Shown: positions 1 to 12,600 of the stretch, in pieces | How positions within the stretch are numbered: position 1 is the stretch's first letter | How the letters are laid out: each line of letters starts with the position of its first letter | Assembly: GCA_020284085.1 (NCBI GenBank) | Contig: JACEVL010000155.1 | Location: forward strand, 763,501 to 827,500 | Reading direction: 5' to 3' | DNA: 64,000 bases | Source: Aporrectodea caliginosa | Taxonomy: Eukaryota > Annelida > Clitellata > Crassiclitellata > Lumbricidae | The notes under the pieces: generated by a model | What the model was told of the DNA's origin: nothing | Seen by the model: the letters and a program-made list of their open reading frames with translations, nothing else | The model's database searches: none | Position numbers and translations under genes: made by a program

Positions 1-247
1 TCACTTGCTCTTAAATGACTTTAAAATGGGCAATGTCTTTTACATACATCTTTTACATGTAACTACGTTCTGGTTAAAAAAAACCATGGGATTAACTGGT
101 CCGTTTACCAGAACATCTGATTTCGTTGCTTGAGAATTCACACTGGCCTGTCTATATTTTAATTACACGACGCCTGAAAATCCCTCTGGGCCTACTTAAC
201 TCGGTTCTGCCATGCCAATGCATCCACCATCCCTTGATCGGGCCATT

Positions 248-453
248 TGTATGTATGTATGTATGTATGTATGTATGTATGTATGTATGTATGTATGTAT
301 GTATGTATGTATGTATGTATGTATGTATGTATGTATGTATGTATGTATGTATGTATGTATGTATGTATGTATGTATGTATGTATGTATGTATGTATGTAT
401 GTATGTATGTATGTATGTATGTATGTATGTATGTATGTATGTATGTATGTATG

Positions 454-516
<63 letters not shown>

Positions 517-520
517 ATAT
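248..520. repeat. (GTAT)n microsatellite
   Basis: An almost pure tetranucleotide tract of about 270 bp, with a few TATA interruptions near its right end. Because the 4-bp unit is not a multiple of three, every frame stays open through it, giving long but meaningless Met-Tyr-Val-Cys or Tyr-Ile-His-Thr reading frames on both strands. Confidence 0.97.
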
Positions 521-2639
521 CGAGCCACATGATATAGCGCTTTTTAATCACCTTACCAAAGGGGACATTAGACAATTACCCAGGTGACCTTCTTTAGGGT
601 AAATCACTCCAAAGATCTCCTTACGATCATTAATTTTGATCATAAGGTCATTTTACGGGGAAAATTAAAATATTTCTTGCTATATCCGTATGTGTAAAAG
701 ATTTTTGTTGCGCCTTTAGAAGAACTTGAGCACCGAATCAGAGAACCTTTTAGAAAAGAATTCGGTGTGGAATTTGGTTTTAGATTGGGATAAACTAGAT
801 ATTCATAATTCAGCATAATAGCATATTAAGCTACAGAATTTAAACTGAGTACAAGCATTCCCAGACTTCCACAAACCTTCTTACAAAATACCAATTTTAG
901 CCCCTAGTCTATGTCTATAGCCCATACTATGTAATCATGAAGCAATATGTTATTAGACTTTTACTCGTCTGCATTGACCTATACGTAAGTATCAGCTGAG
1001 AGGTTTCATTATGAAGATAGAGATGCTGCTTTGTAATATAGTGGCCACCGTAGTATAACATCCTCAGTCATCAGGCAAAGCATATAATTACTGTGATTCA
1101 GACACTGTGGTTTTCGTTGTCTCTGGAAAGGCTAATCCAAGCAGCTTACAGCTTATCACGAGCTGAATTAGCTTACATATAATCTACAGCACGAATTTGT
1201 TACTGGGGATGGTAACCCTGTTGAGACTAAACGTACAGCAGCTCCTTTCTTTCCTCCCAGTCGCCAGGCGTCGAGGGTTGAAATCCTCTGCTATCTGAAT
1301 TGCTTTGGTTCAGCATTTCGCCATCAGATTCTAATTGGACGTAGCGATCCCGATCTAATAAGATAATTATAAACAACACGACAAGGGGCGCTCGTGAATA
1401 AGCTGGTGCCCTGTGCTTGGCTTTCGAGTGGCGCTTTAGAAGTTTGGAGATTACGATTACGATTACGATAAGGGGCTCGTCTAGTAAGGCAAAAATATTC
1501 CCCTGCGGACATATATCGACTTTATTGCCTTCGCCCACACAAGATCTAATTAGTCAGTAGGACTATAAATTATTTTAATTCAATCACTTTATTATAAACA
1601 TTCTCAACTGTTTCATTTTTGGGTAGGTCTACCTTGTGTACCTTGTAATTAATCACTTTCTTCACGCAGGATATCATGTGCAGTAAACGAATAATCTATC
1701 TATCTGTGGTTTACGGTCATCACGTGCCGTTCATCACATAATTGGTTAAACATTAAACCGAAATTAATTTTTTTGCAATACGAGGTAGATAACTAGGCTA
1801 CATTAATTACGCATTAAATATTTTATAGGACCTATTATATAATGTCTATATAATTATTTAAAATTTACTCTCAGGAAAATGTGGGTGGATTAGGGCGGTT
1901 CAGTATAGCTAAATTACTTAGATTCTAATCTAATATAATGATTTATAATCTAAGAATTTCTATAGCGCCAATATCACAATGCTCAGGGCATCGGTCGATG
2001 GCCGTTGTGCAAGCAAAATCCAGGATGAGTCAAGTCGAAAGCCAATAAGGAAGCAAAAGACAACACAGAAACAACCTACAGATGAGACGTGAAGGCCAGA
2101 ACAGACTCTCAGAACGAACTATTGCCGGAAGAGAGTTCCAGAGTCTAGGTCCAGCAACAGAAATGGCACTCCTACCTAGTTCCGTTCTTGTCCACGGAAT
2201 ATTCTAAGGGCAGCCAATATAGTGATTTAAGTATCGGTGATATGTGATCGCATTTTGGAGTTTTAGTTTAGCTCTAGTCAAGTTGTTTTGGACACTTATG
2301 AAGCTTCTTCATCAAGTTAAAAATCTACCTTTCCAAATACCAGTAAGAAGCGAGTTGCGGTAGTCGAGTCGGCTGAAGACCAAAGCGCTAGTCAAACAAA
2401 TCAGGAAAGAAAAGGGAATGTGGTATTTAATCCTGCATTTGACACCGGCACAGTAGAAGTAGGCTAACTAATTACAATTACAGTTTCCTAGTTAGCGCTA
2501 GCACATGCTCAAAGCGTGTACCACGAAGTCAATAAACCGATTACTCATCCTTGCGACGTTTTAAACATTTCCAATATCAACGAGCGCTCGAAACTTTATG
2601 GCTTTCAGCGCAAGATTTTATTCACATTACCCAGTTATG
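521..2639. other. Intergenic stretch without a recognisable gene
   Basis: I see no supported gene here. Around 2090-2300 the sequence resembles the antisense of a retroposon 3' region (a phrase about a shared 'gagttccagagtctaggtccagc' type body), but I could not define its ends. A 103-codon frame on the minus strand at 1227-1538 has low-complexity composition and no recognisable domain. Confidence 0.5.
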
Positions 2640-3215
2640 GGCACTGTACAAATTTTTTTAGTTAAATCTCAACTATCTTTCAACTAAACTAAACCAGTTT
2701 AACTAAAGTTGGCAACTGATTTTGTAAATAAGTTAACTAAACTAAAAGTAGCTAGTTAGACTTCTCCAACTTTCTAACAACCTTTTAAAAACTTTTAACA
2801 AATTTTTAACAACCTTTTTACAAACATTTTCACAATAGCAAAGGTTAAGTGAACTGTAATAATGCATAGCGTCAATGACAAAATTTCACTTTCAAACTAT
2901 GTAATGTGTACTAGACTAATAGTCCAACTACAGTTCTACCAGAAAATAATGAAGACAGTTGCTAATGCAAACGATGATGCATCATGCAATACAATGAAGT
3001 TCATCTGACTTGAGTAATAAAATCATTTACTCATAACAATCATTGCGGAAGATAGTTGCGTAGTTGTTGATTTTTTAGTTAAACTTTTCAGTTAATGACT
3101 AAACAATATTAGTTAAACTTGGGTTTTAACTAAACTATTTTTCTCTAGTTAGGCTAAGCTTCATCCTTAACTAAAAAATAAGTTTAACTAAATTTTTAAA
3201 CTTTTTAGTTCATAC
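2640..3215. repeat. AT-rich element built from TTAGTTTAACTAAA-like words
   Basis: Both halves are dense in TTAGTTAAA and its complement TTTAACTAA, at 2658-2770 and 3070-3215, arranged as an imperfect inverted repeat around a less repetitive centre. This matches other elements in the window whose subterminal parts are iterated self-complementary words, such as 57897-58773. The exact ends and a target duplication are not clear. Confidence 0.5.
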
Positions 3216-3526
3216 CATTTTGAAGATTACACATCAACCACAAATGATGTTTAAACGGAACAGAGTGTAATATTATGCAACAAAATGCAGAACACAACAA
3301 TCATCTCCACAGTCGAAATATAGGCCTATACTTAACTATAGAGGCTACGAAAAAATCAGTTACAAGCATGAGAGGTATCCTAAAATTCTCAAAATCAGAC
3401 AAGTTGAAGCATAACATGAAACCATGATTTTATTTCTGTCTCTTGTAAGAATAACGACCTGTGAAGTTTCTCTAAAAAACAGCACTTTCAAATTCTGTAT
3501 CTTCTTTCTTTTGGTTCTCTGCCTTG

Positions 3527-3993
3527 CTAGACAGGTTCGTACGTCCAATTTCTCCATTCATCACGTTTTCTGGCTCTTTCCTTCAGTTTGCTGTAATCTT
3601 CCTCCAACATCCAGTCCAACAACATCATTCTCGGTCTTCCTCGTGTCATTCTTCCCTCAGTTATAATTCTTAGAAGGGAATCTCCCCTCATGATGTGGCC
3701 CAACCATTTTCTTTGTCGGCTTCGTATTATCCCTATCATGGATCTTTTTCGTCCACCATTTGTAGTATGTCTTCATTTGTCCTCCGATCCATCCAGCTGA
3801 CTCTCTCCATTCTTCGCCATATCCACATCTCGAAGGCCTCCAATCTTCTGATGTCTTCCTTCTTTATAGTCCATGTCTCTGATCCGTATAACACCACACT
3901 CCATATCATAGACTTGATAATTCTTTTCTTTAGATTCTTATTTAGCTTTCCTCTCATTAATTCCTTTCTTTTATAGAAGGCATCTTTTCCCAT
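3527..3993 (-). mobile_element. LINE reverse-transcriptase C-terminal fragment, frameshifted
   Basis: Two abutting minus-strand frames, 3736-3993 and 3527-3739, together read as the C-terminal part of a non-LTR retrotransposon polyprotein. The upstream frame has the SVVLYGSETWTIKK and [20 protein letters not shown] segments that follow the RT thumb in endonuclease/RT proteins; the downstream frame continues with [15 protein letters not shown] and [10 protein letters not shown]. The two are in different phases, so there is a single frameshift near 3738. It is a dead fragment, probably RTE- or Jockey-like. The clade is my inference from memory of such proteins. Confidence 0.85.
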
Positions 3994-4151
3994 AATTTAA
4001 TCCTATAAATTCTGTATACTTTTCAAAAATATTTGCTTATTTATCACTAAAAATACAAATAAAATACCACAACAATTATTAAAAATTCTGTAAAAGCAAA
4101 AACTAAAGTAACTTTTGCAATTATAAGCTTCTAAATTGACCGCCGCTCTTA

Positions 4152-6206
4152 CTACAAGATATAAACAGCAGCAGTCAAGAAGAAGGCAGACAGGCTCTTA
4201 CGATGCTGGTCTTCTTCTTGAAAATAACACGTTCCATTAACATCAAAGGAATTATAGGCACCGTTGAGCTTCAGATAGCGTCTGCACCGAGTTTGGATGT
4301 ATTCCAGAAAATGAATCGGAGACAGTCGAATAATGAGTTCAGGCTTATTCTCAACCGTCAAGGACGCAGTTTTACGGATACCAGACGAAGTCAGTTTGAT
4401 GGCTGTCTGATTTCGGGTGTCAAACGCGAATGCTGTACCCATTGCGTAGCACAGTACCGCAAAACCAAATACAATTTTTATGCTTTCATCGAATATAGGC
4501 AGCCATTTCCTGCTTAAGATGACACCTAAAATGGCTTCGCAAAATCTGTTATCGAGCCCAAAACCTCTGCTATCATCTCTGAAGTCTCTGAAGTAGCTTA
4601 GAGACTCCTGGCACAAGTTCAGCGCTTTCTCGTAATCTCGTAAACCTGTGTAACGGAAATTTGCGGTGTAGGCGCTGCTGATATAGTAGGACGGGCTTTT
4701 GTTATTACTATCGGTAGCTGAAAGTATCATCTGAAACAATTCTTTCTCATCAACAGAGTGTCCTTGTAATTTTTCAATTGGAACCTCACTGTTTTCCAAA
4801 ACGGTAGTTGCTATAGCGTCTGGTATGTGTCTTGCGTCGGACAGGTTTCTGAACATGGTGTAATGCCAAGACTTGTTAAAAACTGTTAAAGTTTCTTCCT
4901 TCTTTCTTTCGATGAGGCTGTCACTAAAATGTCTGATCGCTGTGAATATTATCTGATCAATTATCAGGCTCTTTCTATAACGGCTAGAAGCGCATTTGCG
5001 ACCTGACATCAGACTCAAATGAATCGATAGTCCACTGAACAATGCCTTTACCTCGCTGCAGAATAAATCATTGTGGACTAAATGTTCGTCCCAGTATCGT
5101 TTGAGCTGTGATGAGAATGGATTTACGAACACGCACATGTTCAATGCCAACAAACCAAAAAGGATAAGTTTATGGCTAAACGTGAAACTTTCTGTTCGTT
5201 CGCTCATTGCTTTTGGCATACATTTCAACATCGTATGAATCGTTCCTTCTGCATGCTGCAACAAATGTTGAATTTCTTCTGCGCAGTCGCCTGCCAAGTT
5301 GTCCATTATGTTGTTCTTCGGAATGAAATAATGAGGGCATTTCCTGTCTATTAACCATTCAATCATATTACAGAGTAATTCCCTAACTGATACCTCAGCC
5401 CGTACTTCGTCCCAAAACTCTGACGGCTTTTGTTCGCAGGCCCATAACAACAGAGTCTTGAAGTAATACGTATGTAGCACTTTTTCGTCTGGTCTTCCGC
5501 ACTTCTGGTTGACTTCGTGTTTCACAAGACGAAGTATGTGGTAGATATACTTTTGAACGTCAGTCAAAGAATGAACCAGGATGAGCTCCGCGAGGGAGAA
5601 TGAGAACCTCCATTCAGTTCTGTCGAACGGGTTGCTATGATGAGGCTTGGCAACTAAGTGATATCCCCCTGTCACAATTTGATCTATGACACTCGCAGGT
5701 GGCCATCCCCTCGTGCGCTTGCGAGTTCTCCATTCTGCTGCCTGTGGCGGCCAGTATGGGCATGCCACGGCGTAAACTAAATCGTAAGTAAATTGATTGA
5801 ACCTGTTAAGATTTGGAGCTAATTGAATGGCCTTGCTGATTATGTCATTTGCTCCTTTTCTGTCTATTACGCGAAATTTGCGTGAAGGTCCATTCTGTTT
5901 CATATGGCTTGGCACAACATGGAATGCGTTCGAATTCTGACCTACGCGTCTCAATCTTGCAAACCCCAAGTGTGATTCGTTTGTCTGTATAATTAGTACT
6001 TCTCCGCGAAAGTTTTTGGGAGGTGTCGCACCCTCAGGAATGGCGCACAACTCAGATGAAAAGTGCAAGTCATCCATGTCTGTAGTATTGGCCAGAATGT
6101 ACTGACACGGAAGTTCAAAGAAACTGCCACACCACAAAATACGATATTTGTCCGGATAAAGCAGAAGTTGCTTTCGAAAAGTCAAAAATTCCGCAGAATC
6201 AGCTAC
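4152..6206 (-). CDS. Mab-21/cGAS-like nucleotidyltransferase protein (main exon)
   Basis: One long exon of 684 codons plus stop (TAG at 4154-4152). A splice acceptor precedes 6206 and an in-frame stop lies just upstream of it. The nucleotidyltransferase signature is present: GS at exon residues 27-28 (WCGSFFEL), a D-x-D at 43-45 (TTDMDDL), and a third acid at 142 (FTYDLVYAVACPYWP), which matches the third catalytic Asp of cGAS. The Mab-21 helical half follows: EWRFSFSLAELILVHSLT, then a YYFKTLLLWACEQKP segment and HYFIPKNNIMDNL. The last ~200 residues look like a TPR-like helical tail (DYEKALNLCQESLSYF). Family members sense nucleic acid and make cyclic dinucleotides (cGAS/cGLR), or have no known activity. 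Only about 25 residues precede the GS motif, so 5' exons are expected. A possible first exon at 6827-6813 encodes only MDATE, ends at a good GTAAGA donor and is in phase, but is unproven. Co-oriented with the ARM-TIR-SAM gene. Confidence 0.85.
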   Translation of the reverse strand, partial: VADSAEFLTFRKQLLLYPDKYRILWCGSFFELPCQYILANTTDMDDLHFSSELCAIPEGATPPKNFRGEVLIIQTNESHLGFARLRRVGQNSNAFHVVPSHMKQNGPSRKFRVIDRKGANDIISKAIQLAPNLNRFNQFTYDLVYAVACPYWPPQAAEWRTRKRTRGWPPASVIDQIVTGGYHLVAKPHHSNPFDRTEWRFSFSLAELILVHSLTDVQKYIYHILRLVKHEVNQKCGRPDEKVLHTYYFKTLLLWACEQKPSEFWDEVRAEVSVRELLCNMIEWLIDRKCPHYFIPKNNIMDNLAGDCAEEIQHLLQHAEGTIHTMLKCMPKAMSERTESFTFSHKLILFGLLALNMCVFVNPFSSQLKRYWDEHLVHNDLFCSEVKALFSGLSIHLSLMSGRKCASSRYRKSLIIDQIIFTAIRHFSDSLIERKKEETLTVFNKSWHYTMFRNLSDARHIPDAIATTVLENSEVPIEKLQGHSVDEKELFQMILSATDSNNKSPSYYISSAYTANFRYTGLRDYEKALNLCQESLSYFRDFRDDSRGFGLDNRFCEAILGVILSRKWLPIFDESIKIVFGFAVLCYAMGTAFAFDTRNQTAIKLTSSGIRKTASLTVENKPELIIRLSPIHFLEYIQTRCRRYLKLNGAYNSFDVNGTCYFQEEDQHRKSLSAFFLTAAVYIL

Positions 6207-6336
6207 CTGTTTTTAGATATACATGTAAATGCGATTACGCTGTGCATTCTATGCATTTAGAAAATAATCTAGGGCCTACTTCATCTTGCAAGTGTCAACA
6301 ATTACAACAAAAATCAAAATATCTTCTGGTTTTTGC

Positions 6337-6690
6337 CTCTGAATAGAAATCTTGAAGTGGCGCTGTATAAATGTTCAGTTACATTACTTTGCATTACTCT
6401 AGCCTACTTCGACGATTTGGCATTAGGACAGAAATATTAGAACGATATCCTGTTTATTGTCAGCAAGCGTAGCTTTAATGTATATATTGCAGCAGGAGGG
6501 TTGCGGGTTCGAATCCACCTCAAGCCGCCGCATAGGGACCCTGGGCAAGTCCTTCACTCGCAATTGCTCATGCGCTTCGGCGTGAAACTCCGATTCAGTG
6601 TCCGCGCTGTATTCGGGAGCGCCTCTGAGTAGAAATCTTGAAGGGGCGCTATATAAATATCTGAAATGAATGAATCAATGAATGAATTAC
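6337..6690 (+). mobile_element. tRNA-derived SINE with a LINE-type tail, plus a tail fragment
   Basis: From about 6490 the sequence has a B-box-like GGGTTCGAATCC, the body phrase GGGCAAGTCCTTCACTCGCA, then a tail reading GGAGCGCCTCTGAGTAGAAA followed by a GGGGCGCTATATAAATAT segment and (GAAT)n ending near 6690. A separate piece of the same tail lies at 6337-6385. The tail closely matches the 3' end of the LINE fragment at 27610-27815. Related copies are at 26462-26640, 46480-46520 and 51127-51235. Confidence 0.75.
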
Positions 6691-6827
6691 ACAAAAGTTT
6701 CCTCTAATTATTCATTAAGTTGTTTTAGAAACCACATTGTGATCCGCAAGTTGTCCTTTTGTGTAAGTCTTAGACGAATTTAAGAAGTCTTATGGAGTAG
6801 TCGTGATCTTACTTCTGTCGCATCCAT

Positions 6828-7399
6828 TCAACTTCTCGTCTTTCGATAATATACGACAACACTAAACACTTAAGAACAGAATATCACTAAAAGCCAATGC
6901 AACGCAAAACCTACATGTAACAATGCGCGACACACGACAGTAGCGGGCTTATGTCCTCGGCTCTTATCAGGGTGATCATAAATTTATAAACACAAGCAAT
7001 CGCGTAGGTGTAATTAGTTAATTGCTTCTAAATATAATTACCTGTAATTGTTTATCTAACATGTGTTTGATTTATGCTATTGCTCTAATTGTTGGATAAA
7101 TTGTGAGTGTCAAAATATGGGTCCTACTGCACTTTCAGTGTCGCCGGAAAGACTCACTGAATCTATGTTATATATTTGCAACATGGATGTAGACTGTAGA
7201 GAAACAGACTGATGCATCGCATTATCAAAGGCGATAATCCACATTATGAGTCGCGCTTAAGCTGAAGGGGAATTCAAGACATTAATTTAAATAAACGATA
7301 ACGTACCCTCAATAACTATACCCCATATATTACATGTAGATCTGTCTGCCTTTCCATTATGTAACTCACTGCGGTTTGTCAGTCTGTTCTATTAAACGA

Positions 7400-7474
<75 letters not shown>

Positions 7475-9605
7475 TATAGATATATATATGACAAATAAAT
7501 AGGGCCTAGTGTGAAATTACTGTGAATGCTCTAAAGACCAAATTCTTGACCTGATAATTATAATCAACTGTAACAAAAACCTTTGTTTAATGTCTGATGT
7601 TAGTAGCCTTTCAATGTTAACGTCTCGTCGTTCTATTGAAAACCCTCTGTATGACATCGCAAAACATACTAGAAGGCCTATTTTATACATCCTATAAGCT
7701 TACAAATGTGTGCAATAGATCTACTTACAAGTACATTACATTGATGAACCATGTCTCATCACAATACATTGCATGGCTAAAATAATTCTGCATGACCTCA
7801 TACCCTGTCACGGCTGCAGGTAACACGAGTTAGTTTGCAATAGTGACAGCTCTAGGCTTTTTCAACAAAGGGGACACGTAGGGGTAGGGAAACCTGACAG
7901 AGGGTTGAGTTAACTGGGTGCCTGACTTCGCCGCTCAACAAGTCTTCACACCGAGTCGCATCTACATGATATCTGTATTGGACCTTAGTACATGAATTCT
8001 TCGCATCAACAACCTCAAGTTATAATACATTTGGAAATAGAATAACTTTATTTAAAAGTGCACTATTGAAACCATAAACAATACATACAGTTAATGATTG
8101 TCATGCCTAGAGTCAGACTAGTCCACAAAGCCATCCATGTTTTTATCGATTCCGCATGTTCAATCTACAGCATTGCTAAACTGCTTAAACCATTGATATG
8201 ACAAACGTTTCGTTGATACGTTTTAACTAATTGCACAGCAGAAAAGCTTCGTTCATGGGCTGCTGATGGGACCGTACCGGTAAAGTAACGGCTCTGTCCA
8301 CAAGTCTGTCTACTACTCTATTTTATGAAAAGCAAGTTTATATAGCTCCAGAAGACAAGCCAGGTCGAACACAGTAGCCATACATATTGATAGCCCATGA
8401 ACCTAAACGCTGTAACAAGCGCCTAACGTCGAAAATTTCAGGGGTCCTCAACGTTACTGCTGTACAAAAGTGCAAAAGACTCTACGTTATAATAATTTAG
8501 GAAAGACTTATGTTTCCGGGTTAATGATTATATTATACGAATCGTAACAGTAAGCGAATGTGTAGGCCTATATGCATGCATGTGAACTTTCATGAAGCGC
8601 AATTTAGGAACCCTCAAAAGCATGATGAACATCATGTCTGTCTAAGACTCTAAGAGATCTGAACAGATGTGTCTTAATATTGCTAGAAAAATATAATATT
8701 ATATTACTTATAGGCCCCTACATGTAAAAATATACATGTACTAAGCATTATAGCCTATATAAGTAAATGTATGTATGTATAGGGCCTACTGTATAGGCAT
8801 ACCTGTCTATTACTAAACTTCTATCGCGTCAGCGTTTTATGCACGAGGCATCAAAATCAGGCCGCAATCAGGTCAATATCCAGAAAAACAGTCTACTAAG
8901 GTAATGAGACAGTGAGAGATATAGTAGAATGAAAGACCAACGCTCAAGTTACGGAAAAGCATCAACCAACTCGGCAAGTGTGAGTCACGCAGTTTCAAGG
9001 CGAAGGATCTTGCATTTGATTCTGTCCTCGATAGGAAGCCAGAGGAGTGCATCTCTCATAAATGCTGAAATGTGAGGGAATTTTAATAGATTGGGCACTG
9101 GGACAGATTGTAGCTGGTGAGAGAATTGTCTATTTAGTTAAGAAAGATGAACTCAATTACCAGAGAGTAGAATGATATCCCACAGCTTCTATGAAGGTAC
9201 GTACAGCAGAGGTAGAAAAGCGCCTGGGGCCCTGGGCATTTTATGGACACGCGGTTATAGTAATAGCGGATCAATGGCAAAATTCTTACTTTGCTCATCT
9301 GCCTTGGAGACCAGAGTGCCTTTAAAACATGTGCTTCGTCTACATTTTTCTTGAAAGAAGCAGTCCGATTTGTTATTAGGTCTGCAGCTGCAGATAAGTC
9401 AACACTCCAAGATTGGAGTTGAGTTGATACAATATGCATCTTGTCCAGAATATCGCAAAGAAACTAGCCTATAAGTGTAAAAGCATTACAAATTTAAAAT
9501 ATAGCACTGACAACACACCTCTAGCTTCAACGGCCCTTTTTGTGATTTTGTAAAACTGATAATTATGTGGATCTATCGTATAAGTATATTATGGCAATGA
9601 GGAAG
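6828..9605. other. Intergenic region between the Mab-21-like and TIR genes
   Basis: I see no protein domain here. It contains a (TA)n microsatellite at about 7401-7470 and, at 8880-9130, a stretch that reads like the antisense of a retroposon 3' UTR (phrases such as GCAGTTTCAAGGCGAAGGAT). The promoter and any 5' exon of the Mab-21-like gene, and the 3' UTR of the TIR gene, should lie within it. Confidence 0.5.
7401..7470. repeat. (TA)n microsatellite
   Basis: About 70 bp of uninterrupted TA dinucleotides, followed by a short degenerate TATA stretch to about 7490. Confidence 0.95.
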
Positions 9606-12600
9606 TTATGGGAGACTCAATAGAGCTGTGCTTATGGCCAAAGTATCTTTCAGTCGGAAATCTTCCTTCATCATGTAGGAAAAGAATGATTCTGGGGCCT
9701 CGACTCTCATCGACGCGTAGTCGACCAGCATCGCTCCAGTCATATTCGAAAACCTATAGACATGCAAAAGACAAAATTACAATCAAACAGTCACATGTAA
9801 TCTGCTTTAACGCTATTTTTGATCACCATTTATTCTGTTGCATATAACGTCAAAAGAGATGACAGAATCTACATCATTGTGGGGTCTACTTAAATTAATA
9901 GGGCCTAAGTTAAAGGCCATTAATAAGCCTACATACACAGTTACACACATATAATTGGCCTAATTTATTTTCGTGTAGAGCAGAACAGATTTAACCGGTA
10001 AGTACGAGCACTCGAGAAATGACAAATTTATTCACTGCAGGCTACAGCGCTTTCGCAGAAGTTACAAATAGTTTACTTATAAACGATTTTAATTATTGAC
10101 TATCAGACAATCTGCCTAATACTAAATTATTTTGGTATAGGGTCTAGTATATGGAAACTGACTCGTTCGTTTTAAAGTTTAAATCGGTTGTAGGCCGAAA
10201 TGTTTGAAATAGCTGCAATTAAGTAGGTTTTGTGTAAGCCTATACAGGTATAGGCTTATTATAGCACGCGTTTAACATTTCTATGTATATTTCTTTTTTG
10301 TATAGCAGAAGCAAACTACTAACTTACCAATCTTGAAATCGTTCCAGGTTGTGTTTCTTCAGCCACTGATTAACATCAACAGAAGTCCAGTCTCTGACTG
10401 AAGCTTTTGCTGGAGCAGGTCTCTGATTGAGAGGGTTCACAGGAGCAGCAGGGACAGCAACTTTTTTCTTAGTATCTTCAACACCCACAAATTTATTCAG
10501 GACGACAAGTAAAATGATTTAACACTTTGAACATGTGATGATTAAATTGGCTGTCTGCAAAATGTTAGGCCTATTATAGACTCGTATATATACATGCTAG
10601 TTTATTGTAAAAAAAGTGATTAACAGTATATATTTTCACTTAGGCCCTATAGATAAGCAATGTTGTCGGACAAAGAAAATAATAACGCTTTTTTGAGATA
10701 CCAAAATATGGTTCTAGGACAATAACCCCCCGGACAATCACCCCCCGGACAATCACCCCCGGACAATAACCCCCCAGGACAATAACCCCCCGGACAATTA
10801 CCCCCATACTGATATATTAATTATCTAAATATACAAATAATGTGTATTAATCATACAGTTTATATTTGCATTTATTAGACATATGTATAAGAGAACTAGA
10901 GAAATAAATTCTTCTGCTTAACATACATATATCCTTCAAAACTAAGTTTATCTTTTCCTTGGTCAGATTTTAAAAATTCCATCGTGGATAGAAATACATG
11001 TAGATCAAAATGTTAAACTATGCATTTTTCATAAACCATTTCTCTTATATAGTAGTTGACCCCTTTCATATCTACTCTTTCCCCATTTGTCTACTAATTG
11101 TCTAATAATTAGTTTTTGATGTTTGGTAATTTGGTAATTCTTTATGTCTACTCTTTGCCCGATTGACTACTAATTGTCTAATAATTAGTTTTTGATGTTT
11201 GGTAACTCTTTCATGTCTACTAATACTAATTGTCTACTAATTGTCTAATAATTGGTTTAATTGGTTTATGATGTCTACTAAGTGTCTACTAATTGTCTAA
11301 TAATTAGTTTTTGATGTTTGGTAAGTCAGTATGGGGGGTAATTGTCCGGGGGGTTATTGTCTCGGGGGGTTATTGTCCCGGGGGTGATTGTCCGGGGGTG
11401 ATTGTCCGGGGGGTTATTGTCCGGGGGGTTATTGTCCTGTTACCCAAAATATGCTCTACTAATTATTATCTTGATACATACATGCAGTGGCCTAAAAATT
11501 GTACAAATGCATAAATATACACATAAAACATATAGACTTACATACATACATCTATACATACTGTACATGCACACATACAGGCATACACATGCACACATAC
11601 ACAAATGCACAAAACATACATACACACATACATACACATATGTACAATACAGAATAGCGCAACTACCACAGCACAGCATCGTGCCTATGCCTCTGTTGGA
11701 CCTTTGCTGTGGAATGACCTCCCTGCTTTAACTCGTGCTGTGATGTTATCTGGGGCACTACTGTTTCTGCTCGTTCTCTTAAAACTTTTGGGGGGCCCTT
11801 CGCACTGGAAGCGCCTCTGATTAGGTTGTACTGCGAGAGGCGCTTTATAAGTCCGTAAATAGAATAGAATAGAAGATGACAAGTAAGCAGAATATTAATT
11901 TAGATACGTTCTTCATACTTGTATTTTTTCCTGTATCTCCAATTTCTTTAATAAGTTGGTTCATGTTTAGATCCATGTGTGTGTCTTGGCTGAAGTCCAG
12001 AACGAGTTTGCTGCCTGCCATCAGTCCAAGCCATCCGTCAGGAACATAATCTTTCTGAAGACGAATTGGGACGATTCTCTTTTTCAAACGAAATGTGTAT
12101 TCCGCCTCTAAAACAAAATAAAGTAAAGCATGATTGGAGAAAATTGATTTAAATGTTTATATTGGATTCAGTTTACTGGTCTATACACCTTTTCCTGTGA
12201 CATTTCATGCGTTCTACATACCGATTACATTACGTGGCAAAATGCCTAAATGTAAAAGTTAGAAGTTTAGAGCATAAAATCATTTGGCCAGAACTTTTAA
12301 TGATTTTATACAGTTCTGGAACTAAAGAAATAAATTAATTATGCACATTTATTTTCAATGAAGGTAATTTTCAACCATGTCTAATTTGTCTATCTAGCAG
12401 ACCTGTTCTGCAGTTTGGACTGTCTTTATATTTCTGAGACATGCAGATGAGAACTATGGACGCATTCTCGACTGCTGTGGCCATTGCATCCATCACGCAT
12501 CCTGCTACAGTTTCAAAACACATTGTTATCTTATACAATAAATGCCTCTTTAATAATTCACGTTAATTAATCTAAATGCCACAGCTCAAACAAAGACTTT

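Noticed and set aside
126..587. Long open frames over 248-520 on both strands
   Set aside because: They are produced by the (GTAT)n tract, which is open in every frame; no flanking coding signal.
1227..1538. 103-codon minus-strand frame
   Set aside because: Low-complexity Ile/Val/Leu-rich stretch from an ATTACG repeat; no domain or splice context.
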